Source: Trinickia acidisoli
Lineage (GTDB): Bacteria; Pseudomonadota; Gammaproteobacteria; Burkholderiales; Burkholderiaceae
Assembly (NCBI RefSeq): GCF_017315725.1
Contig: NZ_JAFLRG010000002.1
Span: forward strand, 1,860,001 to 1,924,000
Direction: 5' to 3'
Length of the DNA stretch: 64,000 bases
Under the pieces are notes generated by a model. It did no database searches. It saw nothing but the letters and a program-made list of their open reading frames with translations, and was not told where the DNA came from. Shown one piece after another: positions 27,441 to 35,540 of the stretch (the stretch's first letter is position 1; each line of letters starts with the position of its first letter). The position numbers and the translations under genes are program-made.

Positions 27441-28988
27441 TTGGATACGATCATTCTGTCGGACTGGCTCGCGGCCCGGCTCGAGCGCAGCGCCGCCGAG
27501 CCCATGTATCGCCAAGTGCTGCGCCTCGTGCAGCACGCCATCCTGACGGGGCAGCTCGCGCCCGGCACGAAACTGCCGAGCTCGCGCACGCTGGCGGACG
27601 ATCTCGACGTCGCGCGCAACACCGTTCTGCGCGTCTACGATCAATTGACGGCCGAAGGCTACGTGCTGTCGACCACGGGCAGCGGGACGTACGTGGCCGA
27701 TACGCGTCCCGATGCCGCAACGGTCCGTCCGCGCTCCGCGGCACCCGTGAGCACACCGGGCGCACCAGGCGCACCGGGTACCCCGAGTGCGACGCGCGAA
27801 ACCCTCGTCCGAGAAAGCCTCTCCACGCGCGGACGGCGTCTGATCGGCCGCGCGGGCGTGGCGCCGAAACAGTGGGGCGCGTTCATGCCGGGCGTGCCGG
27901 ACGTCACCGAGTTTCCGTCGCGTACGTGGAGCCGCTTGCAGGCGCGGCTTTGGAAAGAGGCGAACCCCGAGCTCTTGACCTACGCGCCCGGCAGCGGCTA
28001 CCGGCCGCTGCGGCGTGCCCTGTCGGATTACTTGCGCGTGGCGCGCTCGGTCAAATGCTCGCCCGATCAAATCATCCTCACGACGGGTATCCATCAGTCG
28101 ATGGACCTCGCCGTGCGGCTCCTGACCGACGTCGGCGATCGCGCGTGGGTAGAGGAGCCTTGCTATTGGGGCGCTCGCAGCGTCCTGCAATCGGCGGGGC
28201 TCGAGCTCGAGCCGATTCCCGTCGACGGCGAAGGCTTGAACCCGCGCGAGCTTGCGCTGGCCGCACCGCCACGCCTTGCGCTCGTCACGCCGTCGCATCA
28301 ATATCCGCTCGGCATGGTCATGAGTCTCGCGCGGCGGCGCACGCTGCTCGAATACGCCCGCCAACACGGCGTATGGATCGTCGAAGACGACTACGACAGC
28401 GAGTTCCGCTACGGCAGCCGTCCGATCGCTTCGCTGCAAGGCCTCGACGACGCGGGGCGCGTGATCTATGTCGGCAGCCTCGGCAAGATTTTGTTTCCGG
28501 GGCTGCGCATCGGCTACATGGTCGCGCCCGAGCATCTCGTCGAGACCTTTCGTACGGGGGTGGCCGAACTGTACCGCGAGGGGCAGCTCATGCATCAAGC
28601 CGTACTCGCCGAATTCATCTTGGGCGGCTACTTGACCTCTCACGTGCGGCGTATGCGCGCACTGTACGGCGAGCGCCGGCAGATTCTCATCGATGCAATC
28701 ACCTCGCACTTCGGCGACGCATTGCCCGTAATGGGCGACGAAGCCGGCCTGCACTTCGTGCTCGGGCTGCCCGATACCGTCGATGATCGAGCGGTCACGG
28801 CCGCGGCGTTCGACGCGGGTGTGATCGTGCGCCCGCTCGCGGCGTACTACAGCCGCGAGGAAGTCGCGCGGCGCGGCTTGCTGCTCGGCTATGCGTGCGT
28901 GCCGAACGATCGGATAGGGCCTGCGTTCGACACGCTCGCACGCGTCATCGAACAGCACATGGAAGCAGGCGCGGCACGGGCCGCTTGA
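27441..28988 (+). CDS. MocR/PdxR-family regulator (GntR HTH fused to aminotransferase domain)
   Basis: The start is a TTG at 27441 with GAAGGGA placed 7 bases before it; longer open frames run through the divergent operon promoter. The 515-residue protein has a GntR winged helix (about 15-85, KLPSSRTLADDLDVARNTVLRVYDQL), a Pro/Ala-rich linker, and an aminotransferase-like domain (about 130-510) with PLP lysine Lys349 in VGSLGKILFPGLRIGY and the VEDDYDSEFR motif. MocR proteins sense PLP with an amine or amino acid. The divergent polyamine-type importer is the obvious target, as GabR is for GABA genes. The protein is larger than E. coli-like GntR members because of this domain. Confidence 0.93.
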   Translation: MDTIILSDWLAARLERSAAEPMYRQVLRLVQHAILTGQLAPGTKLPSSRTLADDLDVARNTVLRVYDQLTAEGYVLSTTGSGTYVADTRPDAATVRPRSAAPVSTPGAPGAPGTPSATRETLVRESLSTRGRRLIGRAGVAPKQWGAFMPGVPDVTEFPSRTWSRLQARLWKEANPELLTYAPGSGYRPLRRALSDYLRVARSVKCSPDQIILTTGIHQSMDLAVRLLTDVGDRAWVEEPCYWGARSVLQSAGLELEPIPVDGEGLNPRELALAAPPRLALVTPSHQYPLGMVMSLARRRTLLEYARQHGVWIVEDDYDSEFRYGSRPIASLQGLDDAGRVIYVGSLGKILFPGLRIGYMVAPEHLVETFRTGVAELYREGQLMHQAVLAEFILGGYLTSHVRRMRALYGERRQILIDAITSHFGDALPVMGDEAGLHFVLGLPDTVDDRAVTAAAFDAGVIVRPLAAYYSREEVARRGLLLGYACVPNDRIGPAFDTLARVIEQHMEAGAARAA

Positions 28989-29243
28989 ACGCGCACGCGG
29001 TGGCGACTCGCTCTCGGACGGTATGGCGGCCGCCTGCGGCGATTTACATAAACATATACACAACACCCGTCGCATTCGTTTCCCGTTATCCGTAGTCGGT
29101 TCGATTCAAAATCGTTTCAACGCCACTCATCGCTGCCTTTATTCGTAGAACCTTCTTGTCACCGGCAAGCGATTTACTACGTACAATACTCAATAACAAA
29201 ACGCTCCCCAAAAGGATTTTTTTCGATTCCGAATTATTTTCTC

Positions 29244-29271
29244 TTGCAAACCGGCGATTCTCATCTACAAT
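29244..29271 (+). promoter_or_regulatory. Candidate sigma-70 promoter for the peptide-oxidase cassette
   Basis: TTGCAA (29244-29249) and TACAAT (29266-29271) are separated by 16 bp, a good vegetative promoter in an AT-rich stretch unlike the flanking genes. It would give a 5' leader of about 190 nucleotides before the small peptide ORF at 29469. The rest of the 480-bp gap (28989-29468) contains no gene-like ORF. Confidence 0.5.
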
Positions 29272-29404
29272 CCGCTTACCCGATTAAGACAACCCGAATA
29301 ACTACGAACTTTCGATCTTTTCATTTTATTTGATCATTTTCGTATTCTTGTCGCCTCGAACGGCACCGATAACACGCGCCGCTATGTGCGCGCACAGCAA
29401 TCCT

Positions 29405-29441
29405 ACCGTGCACGGTGGAAAAAGCCGCCATGAAAATGGCG
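29405..29441 (+). other. Structured leader: palindrome and hairpin before the peptide ORF
   Basis: ACCGTGCACGGT at 29405-29416 is a perfect 12-bp palindrome. CGCCAT (29426-29431) and ATGGCG (29436-29441) form a 6-bp stem with a GAAA loop, a stable tetraloop. A five-codon ATG-to-TAA frame starts at 29430 within it. These elements lie in the predicted transcript and could control translation or processing. Confidence 0.45.
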
Positions 29442-29468
29442 TTCTAAATCTGCTCTAAGGAGAAGATC

Positions 29469-29519
29469 ATGAGCATCAAGAAAATTACCACCAAGACGGT
29501 GGTGTTCAAGTATTTCTAA
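29469..29519 (+). CDS. Short peptide ORF, 16 aa, candidate RiPP-type precursor
   Basis: The peptide reads MSIKKITTKTVVFKYF. AAGGAG lies 8 bases before the ATG, one of the best ribosome binding sites in this window, which argues for real translation. It has four Lys, four Thr, and an aromatic end (Phe13, Tyr15, Phe16), and no acidic residue. A hairpin follows, then the oxidase-like gene 62 bp downstream. The layout resembles PqqA with its modifying enzymes: a very small peptide directly before a redox protein. It could instead be a leader peptide for attenuation, because the hairpin resembles a terminator, but no single amino acid dominates and no antiterminator pairing was seen. Confidence 0.65.
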   Translation: MSIKKITTKTVVFKYF

Positions 29520-29529
29520 GTAGTCGACC

Positions 29530-29567
29530 GGCGGTTGAAGTTCTTCGCTTCAACCGCCTCTTCTTTT
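29530..29567 (+). terminator. 11-bp hairpin with T-rich tail between peptide and oxidase genes
   Basis: GGCGGTTGAAG (29530-29540) pairs perfectly with CTTCAACCGCC (29548-29558), loop TTCTTCG, followed by TCTTCTTTT. It could be a partial terminator that makes the short peptide message more abundant than the enzyme message, as in many precursor-enzyme operons, or an RNA processing site. Confidence 0.7.
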
Positions 29568-29581
29568 CGGAGATGCGATAA

Positions 29582-30697
29582 ATGCTAGAAGAAACAAGGT
29601 TCGTTCCGTATAAGCAAACGGCTTTCGCGGCCACCGAAACCGGCATCAATGTAACCGCGCCCTGGCTGTCGCTCGACGTCGATGTCGACGACGAGCAGAA
29701 GATCGCCGTGAAGCGGCTACTGGATCGCATCGCCTCGGGCGTCGAATTGTCTTCGGACGCCGAAATCCAAAATTTCCTGGCCTTCTTCGCCGACTACCCC
29801 GTATTGCATGCCGCACCGCGTGCATTCGGTTCGGGCGGATCTATCCCTTATTCGAGCGATGCACCGGAGCTGATGAGAGCGAAAGGGCCAAAGCAATTTC
29901 TCGAAGCATTGAATCCATTTCCCGATATCGACATTTACGATGCGTTCTCATATTTCCCGGATACCTGGGAATGGAACGTCGACGAAATCGCAGCCGAATC
30001 GCGCATAGCGGGCTCCGGAACACTTTTCGATCCGATTTCCGTCTATACGGCCATCCGAGCTAGGCGGTTGCAGTTTCAAATCGAGCAATCCAAATTCGCT
30101 CATGAGTTGCTCGAAAATATCGAAGCGCTGCGCGAGCGCGATGAATCACGCTTCTTCCATCTTTTGGCGATCGTTCTTTCGCAGCAGTTTTACGTGACGC
30201 GCGAATGCTGCTCATGTTTGGATCCGGCCATCGAACACCTTTCCGTGATCAGCGATCAGATCCGCGCGTATAAGGAGGAGGAGGTTCATCACGACCGCCT
30301 GATCCTCGCGAGCATTCGGGAGCTCACCGATCAGCCGGAGACGGAATTTACGTTCACGCCCGATACCAAGCTCGGTATCGAGGTCATCAAATATGCGGCG
30401 AAAACCTGCGCACTAGGATTCTCCGCGCTGGTTTCGATCATGGAAGGCACGGCCTATCCCGCCAGCGATCCTGTCGGCGACATCCTCGTCAAGTCGTCCA
30501 AACCGTCGGCCCGCATCGGCGTGGAAGCGCATTTCCAGATCAATAAGCGCGGCAATCACACGGCGATTCCGGAAACGTTCGTCAGGCAGTTGCCGCCGGT
30601 CACGGAGAACACGGTCGCCATCGCAACGCGTCTCGCCGAAGTGGCGATCAGGCTCGACAGCGGTCTCGCTCAATCGGTGCTCAGGGATCACTTTTAA
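29582..30697 (+). CDS. Heme-oxygenase-like diiron oxidase (HDO)/PqqC-like candidate
   Basis: The 371-residue protein has no signal peptide and is mainly helical from about 150 to 300. I suggest the heme-oxygenase-like fold from RAYKEEEVHHDRLILASI (228-245), which offers Glu and His ligands, Glu288 in SIMEG, and EAHFQINKRGNH (315-326), similar to the HxxxDxxH element of these oxidases though with Asn in place of Asp. A Cys-rich segment RECCSCLD lies at 207-214. Known relatives of this fold (PqqC, CADD, UndA, BesC) oxidise amino acids, fatty acids or their own side chains. The N-terminal 150 residues are unrecognised. GGAG lies about 10 bases upstream of the ATG. It pairs with the small peptide ORF upstream and ends 4 bp into the lipase chaperone gene on the other strand. 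Confidence 0.7.
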   Translation: MLEETRFVPYKQTAFAATETGINVTAPWLSLDVDVDDEQKIAVKRLLDRIASGVELSSDAEIQNFLAFFADYPVLHAAPRAFGSGGSIPYSSDAPELMRAKGPKQFLEALNPFPDIDIYDAFSYFPDTWEWNVDEIAAESRIAGSGTLFDPISVYTAIRARRLQFQIEQSKFAHELLENIEALRERDESRFFHLLAIVLSQQFYVTRECCSCLDPAIEHLSVISDQIRAYKEEEVHHDRLILASIRELTDQPETEFTFTPDTKLGIEVIKYAAKTCALGFSALVSIMEGTAYPASDPVGDILVKSSKPSARIGVEAHFQINKRGNHTAIPETFVRQLPPVTENTVAIATRLAEVAIRLDSGLAQSVLRDHF

Positions 30698-31758
30698 CGA
30701 TCGAGCGACGCCGCGCGCAGCGCTTCGGCCGGATTCGTGAACATATGCTGCCGCAGTTGTTCGATCTGCACATCGCGCTCGGTGGGCGATAAGCCCATCG
30801 CATCGATGCGCGCGCGCTGCGCCGCGTAGTCAGCGTATTTCGCGTGCCAGGCGTCGTCGTTCTGCTGCATCTTCACGATCCGCTCAGCCGCCTGAGGGCC
30901 GAGCGCCTGCGTGGCCTTCGCCCGCAACTCGTCAATCGTCATCCCCCGCTGTTCGAGCTTGGCGATCGTGTCGACCGTTGTGCGCGCATGTCGATCGCGC
31001 GCGAGCGCCGCGCGCTCTTCGGGCGGTAGGCTCTCTTCGAGCGCCTGCAAGCGGGCCGCCTTCTGCGCATCGGTCAACGTCGTATCACGCACGATACGCA
31101 GGCGCTCGAGCGTGTAGTGCGCATGCCGCCAATCCGGGCCGAAGAATGCCTCATTCCAATCGGCGCCGAGCGTCCGGCCTGCCAGCGACGCACGTTCGTC
31201 AAGCGAAGTCTGCATCGCATCGAGATCGGCTGTGCCCGCGTGGCTCGAGCCGCTTCCGCTTTCGCGTTCATTTCCCTGAGCCGGCACCGATAGCCGCTCG
31301 ATGCTGCCGAGCGCCTGCCGGTATGCCGTGTAGCGTTGCCACACGTCGAGCGCTTCGGGTTGTGCCGAAGTACCGTCGAGCTGCGCCGCGATTTCCTTGC
31401 GCACAAGCGCATCGAGCGATTTCGGTGGCATCTCGTTCTGCGCCGTCAGGAAATAGTCGAAGAAGTCGCGCACCGCGCGCACTTTGCGCAAATGGCCATG
31501 CTCGTCGAGCGGCAGGCGCGGCGGCGTCGAGCCCGCCAGCGAGACGGGCAACGCCGGTGCCGCAGGGCCAGGCTGCGCCGGCGACGCCGTCGGCGCGGAC
31601 ACGACGGCCGTCGCCACGCTCGCGGCGCGCGGCGCGCTCGCTTGCGGCGCCCCGGCCGGCGCATTGAAATACCAGACCGCGGCAGCCGCGGCGAGACCCG
31701 CGAGGCCGAACAGCGCGAGCGTACCCGTGGTCTGCATTGCATCGGCAGGGCGCGTCAT
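30694..31758 (-). CDS. lifO: Lipase-specific foldase (lipase chaperone)
   Basis: The 354-residue protein has a single N-terminal membrane anchor (TLALFGLAGLAAAAAVWYF, 13-31), an Ala/Pro-rich linker and a helical foldase domain. The steric-foldase motif RxxFDY is present as RDFFDYFLT near residue 95. It is anchored in the inner membrane and folds the lipase in the periplasm before type II secretion. It lies 3 bp after the lipase stop, the usual lipA-lifO order in Burkholderia. Its 3' end overlaps the oppositely directed oxidase gene by 4 bp. Confidence 0.93.
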   Translation of the reverse strand: MTRPADAMQTTGTLALFGLAGLAAAAAVWYFNAPAGAPQASAPRAASVATAVVSAPTASPAQPGPAAPALPVSLAGSTPPRLPLDEHGHLRKVRAVRDFFDYFLTAQNEMPPKSLDALVRKEIAAQLDGTSAQPEALDVWQRYTAYRQALGSIERLSVPAQGNERESGSGSSHAGTADLDAMQTSLDERASLAGRTLGADWNEAFFGPDWRHAHYTLERLRIVRDTTLTDAQKAARLQALEESLPPEERAALARDRHARTTVDTIAKLEQRGMTIDELRAKATQALGPQAAERIVKMQQNDDAWHAKYADYAAQRARIDAMGLSPTERDVQIEQLRQHMFTNPAEALRAASLDR

Positions 31759-31761
31759 CGG

Positions 31762-32868
31762 TTACAGCCCCTGAAGTTTCAAACGATTGGCATGCGCACG
31801 AATGACCGCTACAGGGTCTTCCGCGTTTTGTCCGAGCACGCCCAGAATTTGATTGATTTCGTCGACGTGATCCCAGTGATAGCTCGTGCTCAGCACCTGG
31901 CCGTACAGCGCGCTGCAGACCGACACGAGGCCGTCGTTCGGGCCGGCGTTGCGATTGATCATGACCGTGCCCGAGCCGAGCAGCGTCAACGTCGAAGGAT
32001 CTTCGGCATTGGCCGGGTCGAACGGCCCCGACACACTCGTATCGGCCGCACCTTCCACCCCGAGCACGGACCAGGTCGGTTGGATCGCGCTGCCGGCCCA
32101 CGAATAGAGGTAATGCGTATAGCCGTTGACCGTCTCGGTCGGCGCGCCTGTTTGGCACGAACCGGCTGCGCCAAGGCCGGCGCTCGGAACGGCCGCATTG
32201 AATTGGGCGGCGCCCGCACTCGTCAGTGCGGTCAGCGCGGCGATCGCGTTCTGGTTCGTGTTGAGGTTGCTGCTGAAGAGCGTGCCGAGCACATCGGCGA
32301 AGTCCCCGATCAACGGCTCGGCCAAACCTGTCGGATCTTTCGCCAGCACCTGCGCGACGTAATCGGCGAACTGCGAGCCTCGATGCGGCGTGCCGATCGT
32401 CGTCACCGACGCGACGAGTTGAGGCGCCACCGCCGCGACGTACCGCGAGGTAAGCCCGCCCTGACTGTGCCCGATCAGATTGACCTTCTGCGCACCCGTG
32501 GCCGCCAGCACTTGTTTGACGTAGGCGAGCAACTGCTCGCCGCGTCCGTTCGGGCCCAAATCGCTTTGGAAACCCGACAGGTTTGCCACGTATACGTTGG
32601 CGCCATGCGACTCGAGGTCGGACGCGATGCCGTACCAGTAATCGACCACGTTCGCGTAGCGGTTGGTACCCGAAAGGCCGTGCACGAGCACGATCGGGTA
32701 TTGCGTCGCGGCGTAGTGATCGACGGCCGGCGCCGTATCCGCCAATGCGGCACTCGGCTCGGCAAGCGAAAGAAATGCGGTCATACCTGCAAATCCGGCT
32801 AGCGAGGCGCTGCCCACCACCAGCGCCGTCAAACTGGCCAGCATATTCTTCTTCAAAGACCTGGTCAT
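31762..32868 (-). CDS. lipA: Secreted triacylglycerol lipase (family I.2)
   Basis: The ATG at 32868 has GGAGG at 7 bases and gives 368 residues with a Sec signal peptide (about 1-44, ALADTAP at the cut). The triad is Ser135 in GHSQGG, Asp312 in GPNDGLVSVCS and His334 in HWDHVDEINQ. The spacing (177 and 22) equals that of the Burkholderia cepacia lipase. Cys238 and Cys318 are 80 apart, as in its disulfide. VHGLSGT (62-68) forms the oxyanion hole. It needs the adjacent foldase and probably type II secretion. The AT-rich 33020-33180 stretch upstream likely contains its promoter. Confidence 0.96.
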   Translation of the reverse strand: MTRSLKKNMLASLTALVVGSASLAGFAGMTAFLSLAEPSAALADTAPAVDHYAATQYPIVLVHGLSGTNRYANVVDYWYGIASDLESHGANVYVANLSGFQSDLGPNGRGEQLLAYVKQVLAATGAQKVNLIGHSQGGLTSRYVAAVAPQLVASVTTIGTPHRGSQFADYVAQVLAKDPTGLAEPLIGDFADVLGTLFSSNLNTNQNAIAALTALTSAGAAQFNAAVPSAGLGAAGSCQTGAPTETVNGYTHYLYSWAGSAIQPTWSVLGVEGAADTSVSGPFDPANAEDPSTLTLLGSGTVMINRNAGPNDGLVSVCSALYGQVLSTSYHWDHVDEINQILGVLGQNAEDPVAVIRAHANRLKLQGL

Positions 32869-33264
32869 ACCGTTTCCTCCAATTTCTGTCGCGGCGAAAT
32901 GCCGATTCAATTCATACGGTGTTTTAAACGGTACCGCGCCGAGAGCCTTGAGCGGCAGCTCGTGCGGCGCATTGGAGTGAAGCAGTAAATGAGATTCGGC
33001 GTAAGGGGAATTTCGCAATTAGACAGGTATCACTAATCGGATCAAGGCATTACGTATTATTATTTTTCGTTTAGATTACAGTGAAATTTGATTATCATGA
33101 AACGAGGTTTTTATCCATCGACTAAAGGTTCGCATAAAAAATGCGCCACTCATTCTTTAGGGTTATTCGCGATTGAAAGAGATCTCGTTAAAGTGTGAAC
33201 CATGTCGGCGGCGCACCCGAAAAAGGCCGGCATAGCCGGCCCCGCGATCCGATCGTCAGCTTAC
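32869..33264. other. Intergenic region upstream of lipA
   Basis: No gene-like ORF. The stretch 33020-33180 is clearly AT-rich, fitting the lipA promoter on the minus strand; I could not settle on one -35/-10 pair. The terminator of the ABC exporter lies at its right end. Confidence 0.6.
33220..33241 (-). terminator. Intrinsic terminator after the ABC exporter
   Basis: On the minus strand GGCCGGC and GCCGGCC (33225-33241) form a 7-bp stem with a TAT loop, followed by five T (33220-33224). It lies just downstream of the exporter stop codon at 33265. Confidence 0.8.
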
Positions 33265-35115
33265 TCAGGCTGCGGCGGTCGTCGCTGCCTGATGGGGACG
33301 GTATGACGGCTGAACGTCGAGCCCCTTCGTCAACTCGAGCGCCTGGCGCTCGAACAAACGCCGATACAAACCGCGCTCGAGCCGAATCAGCGTATCGTGA
33401 TTGCCTTCTTCGACGACGCACCCTTTGTCGAGCACGAGCAGCCGATCGAGCGCGCGCACGGTGGACAGCCGGTGCGCGATGACGAGCGTCGTGCGCCCCA
33501 CCATCAAGCGCTCCATCGCTTGCTGAATCAACGCCTCGCTTTCGCTGTCGAGGCTCGACGTGGCCTCGTCGAAAATCAGCACGGGCGCATCGGCAAGAAA
33601 CGCCCGTGCGATCGCGACGCGTTGCCGCTCGCCGCCCGACAGCTTTACGCCACGCTCGCCCACGAGCGTGTCGTAACCGTTCGGCAGCGAGACGATGAAT
33701 TCGTGCGCGTTCGCGTACCGCGCGGCGCGCTCGATTTCGACTTGCGACGCGCCGGGCCGCGCATAGGCGATGTTTTCAGCCAGCGACCGGTGAAACAGAA
33801 GCGGCTCCTGCTGAACGATCGCGATCTGCGCGCGCAGCGAGGCTTGCTTCACGTCAGCGATGTTTTGGCCGTCGATGGTGATCTTGCCCTCCGAGACATC
33901 GTAGAGACGTTGGATCAGCTTGATGAACGTCGTCTTGCCTGAGCCCGAATGGCCGATCAACCCAACGCGCTCGCCGGGCGCGATCCGCACCGAGAAGTCG
34001 GCATAGAGCGGCGCCGCGTGTCCGTCGTAACGGAACGTCACGTGCTCGAAGCGGATTGCGCCGCGCTCGACTACGAGCAAGCCGGCACCAGGCTTGTCCT
34101 CGATCCCGAGCGGCTGATGCGTAAGCTGCGCGAGCTCTTCCATGTCGTTGACGGACCGCTGCAGTTGGCGCACCAGCGTCGCGACGTCGCGCAAATAGCC
34201 TTGCAGGACGAGGAACATCGTCAACGCGAACGCGATGTCGCCCACGCCGGCCCGGCCGTTCAGCCACAACAAGAGGCCCACGCCGAGCATCGCTGCCTGC
34301 ATCGCGGTCAGCATGACGTTTTGCACGCTGGCGTTGAACGTGCCGCGCACCCACGCCCGGCGCGTACGATCGCGCCATTTGCCGACCACGCGCGAGAAGC
34401 GCTGCTCCTCGCGCACCTCCGCACCGAACGCCTTGACTACGGCGTTGCACGTGACGGTATCGGCCAGCGCGCCGCCCATGCGCGTATCCCACGCATTGCC
34501 CAGGCGCGCCGCGGGCGCTACCAGGCCGAGCGTCATTGCCAGCGTGATGCCGATAAAGAGCACGGCGCCGGTGCCGACGACGACGCCCATGATCGGCCAG
34601 TGCACGCCGAGCAGCACCGTCGCGCCGACGAGCATGACGACCGACGGCAACAGCCCGAGCAGCAGGGTGTCGTTGAGCATGTCGAGCGCCCACATCCCGC
34701 GCGTGATCTTGCGCACGGTCGAACCGGCGAAGCTGTTCGCGTGCCAGTCGGTCGAGAGGCGTTGCACGCGATGGAATGCGTCGCCGGCGATTTCGCTCAT
34801 CATCCGCAGTGTGAGCGCGATGATGCCCGAGTACGTGAGGTAGCGCAGCGCGGCACTGCCGAGTGCCAGCGCGATCAGCGTCGCGAACGGCGCGAGCGCG
34901 CTATGCAATGCGCTGGCCTTGTCATGGCCCGCGCCGGCCAACGCGTCGACGAGATGTCCCGCGAACAGCGGCGTCAATACGTCGGCCGCCGCCGTCAGCA
35001 ATGCGACCGCGAGGATTCCGCCGATGCGCCAGCGCTGCCGGAGCCAGTGAGTGAAGGTGAACCGGAAGACGTCCTTGAACGTCTGCCCACCGAGATCGAA
35101 TTTTTTGCGAGTCAT
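33265..35115 (-). CDS. ABC exporter, fused membrane and ATPase domains
   Basis: The 616-residue half-transporter has six helices in about 1-330, starting RIGGILAVALLTAAADVLTPLFAG, and an ATPase domain in about 340-600. Walker A is GLIGHSGSGKTT (about 394-405), signature LSGGERQRVAIARAF, Walker B VLIFDEATSSLDSESE, with the switch His in VIAHRLSTV. It resembles MsbA/LmrA-type multidrug or lipid exporters and lacks a C39 peptidase domain, so substrate is unknown. It appears monocistronic, with its own terminator. A tiny ORF with a strong ribosome binding site lies 187 bp upstream. Confidence 0.93.
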   Translation of the reverse strand: MTRKKFDLGGQTFKDVFRFTFTHWLRQRWRIGGILAVALLTAAADVLTPLFAGHLVDALAGAGHDKASALHSALAPFATLIALALGSAALRYLTYSGIIALTLRMMSEIAGDAFHRVQRLSTDWHANSFAGSTVRKITRGMWALDMLNDTLLLGLLPSVVMLVGATVLLGVHWPIMGVVVGTGAVLFIGITLAMTLGLVAPAARLGNAWDTRMGGALADTVTCNAVVKAFGAEVREEQRFSRVVGKWRDRTRRAWVRGTFNASVQNVMLTAMQAAMLGVGLLLWLNGRAGVGDIAFALTMFLVLQGYLRDVATLVRQLQRSVNDMEELAQLTHQPLGIEDKPGAGLLVVERGAIRFEHVTFRYDGHAAPLYADFSVRIAPGERVGLIGHSGSGKTTFIKLIQRLYDVSEGKITIDGQNIADVKQASLRAQIAIVQQEPLLFHRSLAENIAYARPGASQVEIERAARYANAHEFIVSLPNGYDTLVGERGVKLSGGERQRVAIARAFLADAPVLIFDEATSSLDSESEALIQQAMERLMVGRTTLVIAHRLSTVRALDRLLVLDKGCVVEEGNHDTLIRLERGLYRRLFERQALELTKGLDVQPSYRPHQAATTAAA

Positions 35116-35301
35116 AAGCGCTCCGCCCGAGGTACTTGTGGCGCCCAGGGCTATGAAGTGGAGAGAAAACGCTTCGCGACGTCGACGGTTAACGTCGGCG
35201 ACGCCAATACACCGCTTGTCGCGGTGACCTAGTGGAAAATCGAGGGAGCCGGTTTGCGCGCCGGATGACTCCGGCTGAACGCGGCGGTGAGCATTGCGAC
35301 G

Positions 35302-35373
35302 TCAGCGTCGCATGTCGCCAGCAGGACCACCTGCCACGTTTGGGACGGCTGCAAGCGTAGTGTTGTTGGACAT
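35302..35373 (-). CDS. Small ORF, 23 aa, upstream of the ABC exporter
   Basis: The ATG at 35373 is preceded by GGGGAGG at a good distance, a rare quality of site here. The peptide starts MSNNTTLAAVPNVAGG and ends PAGDMRR. The GG resembles a double-glycine leader end, but the exporter has no peptidase domain. It might be a small peptide, an upstream regulatory ORF or the remnant of a longer gene. The rest of the 35116-35540 gap shows nothing else gene-like. Confidence 0.4.
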   Translation of the reverse strand: MSNNTTLAAVPNVAGGPAGDMRR

Positions 35374-35540
35374 CGAACGCCTCCCCACGTGGTTGAGTGC
35401 AATTGAATGGATTGATGCGACGATAGTGTAGCAGCATCGCCAAGCATCGGTCCAATACTGCGACGCGTAGCACAGCTATTGCGCAACACGGGCTACGGGC
35501 TAAGGACTACGGGTGCCGTCGCCGCGCGCCGCGCGGACGG

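Noticed and set aside
26166..28988. A single plus-strand frame of 940 codons that includes the MocR gene
   Set aside because: Its first 425 codons lie antisense to the ABC ATPase and the divergent promoter; the MocR domain starts at the TTG at 27441.
26199..29075. A minus-strand frame of 958 codons joining the ATPase with a long N-terminus
   Set aside because: The N-terminal part is antisense to MocR and has no domain; the ATPase starts normally at 27293.
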